Shown piece after piece: positions 1 through 4,729 of a stretch of DNA of 9,472 nt. The notes beneath the pieces were generated by a model. That model was given only the letters and a program-made list of their open reading frames with translations. It made no database searches and was not told where the DNA came from. This DNA comes from Thermaceae bacterium. Its GTDB lineage: Bacteria > Deinococcota > Deinococci > Deinococcales > Marinithermaceae. The stretch covers positions 1 through 9,472 of the forward strand of contig JALVVO010000174.1 in assembly GCA_027023345.1 (NCBI GenBank), given 5' to 3'. The stretch's first letter is position 1. Each line of letters begins with the position of its first letter. A program made the translations under genes and the position numbers.

Positions 1-460
1 CCCCCGGGCGGAAGGGGGAAAGCACCCAGTCCACCGGGTCCTCGCCCGGGGGCGGGCGGCCGATCCCGATCCGGAGGCGGTCGAAGCCGTCGTCGCCGAG
101 CGCCTCGATGATCGAGGCGACCCCCCTTTGCCCCCCCGCCGAGCCCCCGCGCTTGAGCCGGAGCCGGCCGAGGGGGAGGTCGAGGTCGTCGTGGACCACG
201 AGGAGCCGCTCCAGGGGGATCCCCTTCTTGCGGACGAAGGGGGCCACCGCTAGGCCCGAGCGGTTCATGTAGGTGAGGGGCTTCATCAGCCAGCCCTGGC
301 CCCACTCGGCGATCGCCACCTCGCCCCGGGTGCGGAAGGCGAGGCCCTCGGCCTCGGCGAGCCGGTCGAGGACCATGAACCCCGCGTTGTGCCGCGTTCG
401 CGCGTAGCCCGGGCCAGGGTTCCCGAGCCCCACGACCAGGAAGCGCTCCACCCCTGGCAT
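1..460 (-). CDS. pth: Peptidyl-tRNA hydrolase, C-terminus cut by window edge
   Basis: Cytosolic enzyme that cleaves the ester bond of peptidyl-tRNAs released from stalled ribosomes, recycling tRNA. The first 153 residues are visible; the family is usually about 185-200 residues, so some 35-45 are missing off the left edge. Seen directly: the N-terminal VVGLGNPGPGYARTRHN signature with Asn14 and the catalytic His24, the KPLTYMNRSG segment, VVHDDLDLPLG with the Asp that pairs with the catalytic His, and RLRLKRGGSAGGQRGV. In that last motif the usual GGHNG is GGQRG, so the conserved His and Asn are Gln and Arg. The ATG at 458-460 gives the canonical N-terminus; a G-run (minus-strand GGGGGGTAG) just upstream may serve as a ribosome binding site and overlaps the end of the nucleoside hydrolase gene, one base away. 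pth often follows rplY directly in bacteria; here a hydrolase gene lies between them. Confidence 0.96.
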   Translation of the reverse strand, partial: MPGVERFLVVGLGNPGPGYARTRHNAGFMVLDRLAEAEGLAFRTRGEVAIAEWGQGWLMKPLTYMNRSGLAVAPFVRKKGIPLERLLVVHDDLDLPLGRLRLKRGGSAGGQRGVASIIEALGDDGFDRLRIGIGRPPPGEDPVDWVLSPFRPG

Positions 461-461
461 G

Positions 462-1373
462 CTACCCCCCAAGCGCGTGGGCGAGGGCGGCCTCGAAGCG
501 GGCGATCAGCCCGGGAAGGTCGATCGCCAGGACGATCTCGGCGTTCTCCGGCCCCCTTCCGGTCACCAGCATGCCCCGGGCGTGCTCGCCGCAGAGCTCG
601 ACGGTGGCGAAGGTGGGCTCCCTTTCCCGCTCGAGCTCAGGGAAAAGGGCCGCCGCCATCGCCAGCGGGTCGGGGATCAGGAGGCCGGCCGTGCCCTTTT
701 CCCCCAGGTAGCGGGCGGTGACGCCGGTGATCGCGCGGTAGAAGGGGAAGCGCTCGGCCAGGCGGTCATGGACCTCCCAGGGCAGGGGATGGGCCAGGGT
801 GGTCTCCCAGGTCAGCAACGTGGTCTTCGGGAAGGCGGCGAGCACCGCGCGGGCGGCCTCGGGGTCGGCGGCGAAGTTGAACTCGGCGGCGAGCCTCTTC
901 GTGTTCCCGCGGGCGGCGTGGGCCCCGCCCATGACGAAGAGCCCTTCGACGAGCTCGGGGAGCCGGGGCTCGAGCATGAGGGCGAGGGCCAGGTTGGTGA
1001 GCGGCCCGAGCGCCACCACCCGGAGCTCGCCGGGGTGTTTTTTCGCGAGCTCGACGAGGGCGAGCGCCGCTGGGGTCGCCTCCGGGCGGATCGTGGCCCT
1101 TCGCGCTTTGAGGTTTCCCAGCCCGTCCTCGCCGTGGAAGAAGGTCGCCCGCTCCCGGGGTTCGGGCACGAGGGGGCGGTCCGCGCCGGGGTAGACCGGC
1201 GCCTCCCTCCCGGCCGCCGCCAGCACCTCGAAGACGTTCGCCACCACCCGGGGGAGGGCGACGTTGCCGTCCACCGCGCCGACGCCCACGAGCTCGACCC
1301 CGGGGGTGCCGAGGGCGAGGAGGAGGGCGAGGGCGTCGTCCACCCCGGCGTCGGTGTCGACGAAAAGCTTCAT
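462..1373 (-). CDS. Inosine/uridine-preferring nucleoside hydrolase family protein
   Basis: A 303-residue protein of the Ca2+-dependent ribonucleoside N-hydrolase family, which splits nucleosides into base and ribose for salvage; cytosolic, no signal peptide. Seen: the N-terminal DTDAGVDDA motif (Asp6, Asp8, Asp12, Asp13; Ca2+ and ribose binding), HGEDGLGN at 80-87, GPLTNLA at 123-129, VMGGAHAARGN at 147-157, AEFNFAADPEAA at 163-174, and PDPLA at 234-238. Length matches the family. In well-studied members the last motif is HDPLA, and its His is the proposed acid that protonates the leaving base; here it is Pro while the Ca2+-binding Asp remains. Substrate preference therefore cannot be called and the protein may belong to a variant subgroup. 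No Shine-Dalgarno precedes the ATG at 1371-1373, but TATGCT lies six bases upstream, suggesting a leaderless message. It starts 14 bp past the rplY terminator; pth follows after one base. Confidence 0.9.
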   Translation of the reverse strand: MKLFVDTDAGVDDALALLLALGTPGVELVGVGAVDGNVALPRVVANVFEVLAAAGREAPVYPGADRPLVPEPRERATFFHGEDGLGNLKARRATIRPEATPAALALVELAKKHPGELRVVALGPLTNLALALMLEPRLPELVEGLFVMGGAHAARGNTKRLAAEFNFAADPEAARAVLAAFPKTTLLTWETTLAHPLPWEVHDRLAERFPFYRAITGVTARYLGEKGTAGLLIPDPLAMAAALFPELEREREPTFATVELCGEHARGMLVTGRGPENAEIVLAIDLPGLIARFEAALAHALGG

Positions 1374-1379
1374 CCCGCG

Positions 1380-1385
1380 AGCATA
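1380..1385 (-). promoter_or_regulatory. Possible -10 box for a leaderless nucleoside hydrolase transcript
   Basis: The minus strand reads TATGCT, then six bases, then the ATG. A TANNNT box 6-7 bases before a start codon is the known arrangement of leaderless genes in Deinococcus and Thermus. It lies directly behind the T-run of the rplY terminator, and no Shine-Dalgarno is present. The -35 position falls in the terminator stem and does not resemble TTGACA, so the call is tentative; read-through or reinitiation is an alternative. Confidence 0.35.
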
Positions 1386-1387
1386 GC

Positions 1388-1414
1388 AAAAGGGGCGCCC
1401 GATTCGGGCGCCCC
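1388..1414 (-). terminator. Rho-independent terminator after rplY
   Basis: Perfect 10-bp GC-rich stem (1392-1401 paired with 1405-1414) with a 3-base loop, followed on the minus strand by TTTT. It lies 15 bp past the rplY stop codon. The short T-run suggests some read-through may remain into the nucleoside hydrolase gene. Confidence 0.8.
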
Positions 1415-1429
1415 CCTTCGCTCCGCCGC

Positions 1430-2059
1430 TTATTCCTCTTCCTCGGCCTTGCCCTTCTGGATGACCTCGGGCTCGGCCTCGGAGACCTCGGCCTCGGCGG
1501 CCTCGGCCTCGAGCCGCTCGACGTCCTCGGGCGGCACCACCGTGGCCACGGTTTCTTCCTTGTCCACCAGCGGTTCCACGCCCTCGGGGAACTGAATGTC
1601 GCCGACGTGGAGCACGTCGCCGATCTCGAGCCCGGAGACGTCCACCTCGATGTACTCGGGGATGTTCCGGGGCAGGGTCTTGACCAGGATGTCGGTCATG
1701 ACCTCCTCGAGCACCCCGCCCAGCTTGGTGCCCACCGGGGTGCCCACGAACTTCAGGGTGACGTACATCTCGATGGGCTCGTCGGCGAGGGCGAAGAAGT
1801 CCACGTGCTCGGGGACGTGCTTGCGCTTGTTGAGCTCGACCTGGCGGACCAGGGTATCCACGGTCTTTCCGTCCTCGAGCTCGAGCGTGATCACGTGGTG
1901 GATGCTGGCCTCGCGGAAGACCTTGTCGAACTCGACGAAGTCCACGTAGATCTTCTCGTTCATGTGGCGGTTGTAGAGCACCGCCGGCAGCTTGCCCTCT
2001 CGGCGAAGCGCCTTGGGGCGCTCGTCGCCGCGGTAGTAGGCGCGGAGCTTGTATTCCAT
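1430..2059 (-). CDS. rplY: 50S ribosomal protein L25, TL5/CTC long form
   Basis: Binds loop E of 5S rRNA in the central protuberance of the large subunit; the CTC family is linked to stress resistance. The 209 residues compare with 206 for Thermus TL5. Seen: an N-terminal L25 barrel (about 1-91) starting MEYKLRAYYRG, with GKLPAVLYNRH at 23-33 and SIHHVITLEL at 52-61, then a TL5 C-terminal beta domain (about 92-180) with VGTPVGTKLGGVLEE and PRNIPEYIEVDVSGLEIGD. The last 30 or so residues are a low-complexity Ala/Glu tail, encoded by repeated GGCCTC/CTCGGC units at about 1465-1515. The ATG at 2057-2059 is preferred over an upstream in-frame start because AGGGAGGA (2066-2073) sits six bases before it and the protein then begins as TL5 does. 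It has its own promoter, a leader hairpin and a terminator, so it can be expressed independently of prs. Confidence 0.97.
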   Translation of the reverse strand: MEYKLRAYYRGDERPKALRREGKLPAVLYNRHMNEKIYVDFVEFDKVFREASIHHVITLELEDGKTVDTLVRQVELNKRKHVPEHVDFFALADEPIEMYVTLKFVGTPVGTKLGGVLEEVMTDILVKTLPRNIPEYIEVDVSGLEIGDVLHVGDIQFPEGVEPLVDKEETVATVVPPEDVERLEAEAAEAEVSEAEPEVIQKGKAEEEE

Positions 2060-2074
2060 GGCTGGTCCTCCCTC

Positions 2075-2090
2075 GCGCCCCGGGGGGCGC
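2075..2090 (-). promoter_or_regulatory. Leader hairpin immediately upstream of the rplY ribosome binding site
   Basis: A 7-bp perfect GC-only stem (2075-2081 with 2084-2090) and a 2-base loop in the inferred rplY 5' untranslated region, ending 1-2 bases before the AGGGAGGA ribosome binding site. There is no T-run, so it is not a terminator for prs. It could set ribosome access or transcript stability; autoregulation by L25 is only a guess. The structure is seen; the function is inferred. Confidence 0.4.
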
Positions 2091-2105
2091 ACGGCAACAG
2101 TCTAG

Positions 2106-2134
2106 AGTCTACGCGCTTGAGAATAGGGGGTCAA
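2106..2134 (-). promoter_or_regulatory. Sigma-A type promoter for rplY inside the end of prs
   Basis: The minus strand has TTGACC (2134-2129, 5 of 6 to TTGACA), a 17-base spacer, and TAGACT (2111-2106, 4 of 6 to TATAAT). The first three bases of the -10 are the prs stop codon. A start near 2099 would give a leader of about 40 bases holding the hairpin and ribosome binding site of rplY. Confidence 0.65.
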
Positions 2135-3074
2135 CCGGCCCCCGGTGGGTGAGGAGCTCGCTCACCGACTTGTGGGTGTGGACCCGGCGGATCGCCTCGG
2201 CGAGCAAGGGGGCGGTGGAGAGCACCACGTAGCCGGGGTTTTCGGCGAGGGGGATGGTGTCGGTGAAGACCACCCGCTCGATCCCCTCGTGGGCGAGGTT
2301 CTCCCGCGCCGGCCCCACCAGCACCGGGTGGGTCGCCATCACCACCGCCTCGGGGCGGGCCCCGGCGGCGAGGAGGGCCTCGACCCCGCGCCGGATGGTG
2401 CCGCCGGTGGAGACGATGTCGTCGATCAGGATGGGGCGAAGCCCCTTGACCTCGCCGATCACGTAGGTGACCTCGGTCTCGGTGGGGCCCCGGCGCCTCT
2501 TGGCGAGCATGGCCATGGGGAGCTCGAGGAGCTCCGAGAGCCTCCGGGCCTCCTCCGCCCTTCCCGCGTCCGGGCTCACGATCACCGCGTTTTGGGTGAG
2601 CCCTTCCCGTACCAGGTACTCGGCGAAGAGCCGCACCGCCGAGAGGTGGTCCACGGGAATGTTGAAGAACCCCTGGATCTGGGGCGCGTGCAGGTCCACG
2701 GCGATCACCCGGTGGACCCCGACCCGCTCGAGCAGATCCGCCACCACCTTGGCGCTGATCGGCTCCCGGCCCTTGGTCTGCTTGTCCTGGCGGGCGTAGC
2801 CGAAGTAGGGGATGACCGCGTTGATGCGGCGGGCCGAGCTCCGCCTTAGCGCGTCGGCGAAGAGGAGGAGCTCCATCAGGTGGTCGTTGACCGGGGGGCT
2901 GGTGGGCTGGATCACGTACACGTCCGCCCCGCGCACGCTCTCGGCGAGCCTAAGGCGGACCTCGCCGTCGGGGAAGCGGCCGAGCTCGGCCTCGGAGAGG
3001 GGGAGGCCGAGCTCGGCGGCCACCCGCCGGGCCAGCTCGGGATTGGCGCTACCGGAAAGGACTTTTAGCTCCAT
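2109..3074 (-). CDS. prs: Ribose-phosphate pyrophosphokinase (PRPP synthetase)
   Basis: Makes 5-phosphoribosyl-1-pyrophosphate from ribose-5-phosphate and ATP for purine, pyrimidine, NAD, His and Trp synthesis and base salvage; cytosolic, typically hexameric. The 321 residues match bacterial class I enzymes. Seen: GRFPDGE at 33-39, ATP-site YARQDK at 93-98, the metal/PRPP signature VDLHAPQIQGFF at 126-137, the flexible catalytic loop AKRRRGPTETEV at 191-202, and the PRPP-binding loop LIDDIVSTGGT at 216-226. The ATG at 3072-3074 has GAGGGAA about 8 bases upstream and gives the standard MELKVLSGSANPEL N-terminus; the longer open frame upstream is antisense-like noise over mtn. It lies 17 bp after mtn and is probably cotranscribed with luxS-mtn, which fits a need for PRPP to re-use the adenine Mtn releases. 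Confidence 0.97.
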   Translation of the reverse strand: MELKVLSGSANPELARRVAAELGLPLSEAELGRFPDGEVRLRLAESVRGADVYVIQPTSPPVNDHLMELLLFADALRRSSARRINAVIPYFGYARQDKQTKGREPISAKVVADLLERVGVHRVIAVDLHAPQIQGFFNIPVDHLSAVRLFAEYLVREGLTQNAVIVSPDAGRAEEARRLSELLELPMAMLAKRRRGPTETEVTYVIGEVKGLRPILIDDIVSTGGTIRRGVEALLAAGARPEAVVMATHPVLVGPARENLAHEGIERVVFTDTIPLAENPGYVVLSTAPLLAEAIRRVHTHKSVSELLTHRGPVDPLFSSA

Positions 3075-3091
3075 GGGTGCGTTCCCTCGAC

Positions 3092-3760
3092 CTATTTTAG
3101 ACGGGACACCGCCCGCTCGAGGGCCGACGCCATCCGCTCGCTTCCCTCGGCGAGGAAGAGGGCGAACTCCACGTCGGAGCCGGCGGTGGCCTGGTCGGAG
3201 ACGACCCGGAGGAGCGCCATGGGGACGCGGAGGCGCCGGGCGGTCCAGAGGGCGGCCGCGCCCTCCATCTCCACCGCGTCGGCCCGGAAGGTCTCCCGGA
3301 TCCAGCGGGCGAGCGCCTCGTCGGCGACGAAGCGGTCGCCGCTCGCCACCCGGCCGACCCGGGCGCCGGCGGCCTCCTCGACGAGGGAGGAGAGCCGGGG
3401 GTCGGCGGGGACGAAGCGCTCGCCGGTGGCGAGCTCCCCCGGCGCGCGGCCGAAAGGGGTGAGGTCCACGTCCCACTGGACCGCGTCGAGGGCGACGAGG
3501 AGGTCCCCCTGCCGGAGCTCGGGGGCGAGGGCCCCGGCCACCCCGGCGAAGAAGGCGGCCTTCGGCCGGAAGGTCGCGATCGCCCAGGCGGTGGCGGCGG
3601 CCGCCGCCGCCTTGCCCACCTGGGTCTGGACCACTACCGCTTCCTTTGCGGCAAACCGACCGCGGTGGGCGGGGAAGGGGCCGGGCACCCGGGCGCGTCC
3701 CCCGAGCCGGCGGAGGAGCGCCGCCGCCTCCTTGCCCTCGGCGGCAAGCAGGAGGATCAT
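3092..3760 (-). CDS. mtn: 5'-methylthioadenosine/S-adenosylhomocysteine nucleosidase
   Basis: Hydrolyses S-adenosylhomocysteine to adenine and S-ribosylhomocysteine, and methylthioadenosine to adenine and methylthioribose. The 222 residues are usual for the Pfs/MTAN family. Seen against E. coli Pfs from memory: Glu11 in the position of catalytic Glu12, FAGVAGALAP at 71-80, DVDLTPFG at 97-104, VASGDRFV at 138-145, VEMEGAA with Glu166 matching Glu174, and VSDQA with Asp189 matching the catalytic Asp197. The ATG shares an ATGA overlap with the luxS stop, so translation is probably coupled; the best AG-rich stretch (AGGAGA) is too far upstream to act alone. Futalosine hydrolase (MqnB), used for menaquinone in Thermaceae, belongs to the same superfamily and cannot be fully excluded by motif. 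The luxS partner, which uses the product of this enzyme, makes MTAN the better call. Also known as pfs. Confidence 0.88.
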   Translation of the reverse strand: MILLLAAEGKEAAALLRRLGGRARVPGPFPAHRGRFAAKEAVVVQTQVGKAAAAAATAWAIATFRPKAAFFAGVAGALAPELRQGDLLVALDAVQWDVDLTPFGRAPGELATGERFVPADPRLSSLVEEAAGARVGRVASGDRFVADEALARWIRETFRADAVEMEGAAALWTARRLRVPMALLRVVSDQATAGSDVEFALFLAEGSERMASALERAVSRLK

Positions 3761-4206
3761 GGCAGGGGAATCGTCTCCTGGACGCGAATACCCGCGTCCA
3801 GCACGCGCTTCGCCCAGGCCTTCGCGCCCTTTAGGTCGTGGTCGCGGTAGTTGCCGCAGGAAAGGGGGCTTACGCCGGGAACCGGCCCCTCGTGGGCGAG
3901 CACGTCCCTAAGGGCTGCTTCGAAGGCGGCGCGGACCTCTTCCTCGCTCGGCGCTCCGACCACGGTCAGGTAGAACCCGGTGCGGCAGCCCATGGGGGAG
4001 AGGTCGAAGACGCCCTCGAGGCGGTCCCGGAGGTAGGTGGCGAGGAGGTGCTCGAGGGTGTGCAGGGCGGCGGTGGGGATCGCCGACCGGTTGGGCTGGG
4101 CGAGCCTCAGGTCCCACTTGGTGAGCCCCGGCCCGGTGGCGGCGAGCCGCACGTAGGGGGCCTGGACCCGGGTGTGGTCGAGCTCGAAGGATTCGACCTT
4201 GGCCAT
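3757..4206 (-). CDS. luxS: S-ribosylhomocysteine lyase LuxS
   Basis: Cleaves S-ribosylhomocysteine to homocysteine and 4,5-dihydroxy-2,3-pentanedione, the precursor of autoinducer-2. It closes the activated methyl cycle with Mtn, encoded directly downstream with a 4-bp overlap. The 149 residues are close to the usual 150-170. Seen: FELDHTRV at 7-14, LAQPN at 35-39, the metal motif HTLEH (His49, Glu52, His53), MGCRTGFY with catalytic Cys74, and the third metal ligand Cys117 in SCGNYRDHD. All key residues are intact, so the enzyme should be active. The ATG at 4204-4206 gives the standard MAKVESFELDH start. Ribosome binding signal is weak: AAGG about 10 bases upstream. Whether AI-2 is used as a signal or is just a by-product cannot be told; no receptor gene is in view. 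Confidence 0.97.
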   Translation of the reverse strand: MAKVESFELDHTRVQAPYVRLAATGPGLTKWDLRLAQPNRSAIPTAALHTLEHLLATYLRDRLEGVFDLSPMGCRTGFYLTVVGAPSEEEVRAAFEAALRDVLAHEGPVPGVSPLSCGNYRDHDLKGAKAWAKRVLDAGIRVQETIPLP

Positions 4207-4231
4207 ATCGGTTTAACCTTATTACAGGAAG
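4207..4231. promoter_or_regulatory. 25-bp divergent start region between luxS and the plus-strand membrane gene
   Basis: Only 25 bases separate two start codons facing apart, so both promoters must fit here and reach into each other's coding sequence. It is one of the AT-richest stretches in the window (TTTAACCTTATTACA). The minus strand has TAAGGT (4221-4216), nine bases before the luxS ATG. The plus strand has TATTAC (4220-4225), six bases before the other ATG. I find no convincing -35 for either. Leaderless or very short-leader transcripts are likely for both genes, but which boxes are used is not settled. Confidence 0.45.
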
Positions 4232-4729
4232 ATGAAACGGGGCTTCTACGCCGCCGGGCTCGAGGCCTACCCTTGGCCGTTCGTGATCGGCCAGAACGCG
4301 GTCTACCTGGCCCAGTTCGGGCTCGGGGCCGCTTTGCTCTGGCCCCTCTCGCCGGCGCTAGCCGCGTTTTACCTCGGCCTGCTCGTCTACTTGCTCGGCT
4401 TTTTCCTGCGCAGGCACCTCTGCACCCACTGCTTTTACTACGGCCGCCGGTGCGGGACCGGCTGGGGGCTCCTCGCGGCCCGGCTCTACCCCCGGGGCTC
4501 GGGGAACTACGCGCTCGGGGTGCGGGCGGCCGGGCTCACCTGGGGGTCCGCCTATCTTCTTCCCCTTTTGGCTGGGGTCTATCTGCTCCTCGCCGCGTTC
4601 ACCCCGGCCCGGCTCGGCCTTTTCCTGGCCTTTTTGCTGGTGGGCGGGCTCGGGGTGGGGTGGCACCGGGCGAGCTGCGTCCGCTGCAAGATGCGCTGCC
4701 GCTGCCCGGCCAGCATGGCCCGCTGCTAG
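4232..4729 (+). CDS. Cysteine-rich four-helix membrane protein, family not recognised
   Basis: A 165-residue integral membrane protein with no assigned function. Four hydrophobic helices can be seen at about 17-38, 42-60, 102-123 and 126-144. Eight cysteines lie only in two places that a four-helix topology puts on the same membrane face: the helix 2-3 loop, HLCTHCFYYGRRCGTGWG (Cys64, 67, 74), and the C-terminal tail, SCVRCKMRCRCPASMARC (Cys149, 152, 156, 158, 165). Both also carry many Arg/Lys, which by the positive-inside rule suggests the cytoplasm. This resembles a metal or Fe-S site, or a redox site, formed by loop and tail together; that is inference. I vaguely recall uncharacterised archaeal and bacterial membrane proteins with a CxxCYYYGKxC motif, but cannot name a family. 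It is the only plus-strand gene here. AGGA is only two bases from the ATG, too close for normal use. It ends flush against the trkH stop. Confidence 0.85.
   Translation: MKRGFYAAGLEAYPWPFVIGQNAVYLAQFGLGAALLWPLSPALAAFYLGLLVYLLGFFLRRHLCTHCFYYGRRCGTGWGLLAARLYPRGSGNYALGVRAAGLTWGSAYLLPLLAGVYLLLAAFTPARLGLFLAFLLVGGLGVGWHRASCVRCKMRCRCPASMARC

Noticed and set aside
1465..1515. Repeated CTCGGC units as a possible tandem repeat or regulatory array
   Set aside because: They encode the Ala/Glu-rich acidic tail of L25, which is also present in Thermus TL5, so codon bias in a low-complexity tail explains them.
459..1595. A 378-codon plus-strand open frame opposite the nucleoside hydrolase and the end of rplY
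   Set aside because: It runs straight through the rplY terminator hairpin and has biased, motif-free sequence; both opposite genes are convincing.
3094..3099. TAAAAT on the minus strand upstream of prs as a -10 box
   Set aside because: A good TATAAT match (5 of 6), but nothing like TTGACA lies 16-18 bases upstream, and prs sits 17 bp behind mtn in an obvious operon.
3092..3760. Futalosine hydrolase (MqnB) identity for the nucleosidase
   Set aside because: Same superfamily and known in Thermaceae, but MTAN motifs fit well and the 4-bp overlap with luxS strongly favours the MTA/SAH nucleosidase role.
4708..4720. A small hairpin (GGCCA-gca-TGGCC) as terminator for the convergent genes
   Set aside because: Only 5 bp of stem, no T-run on either strand, and inside the coding end of the plus-strand gene.
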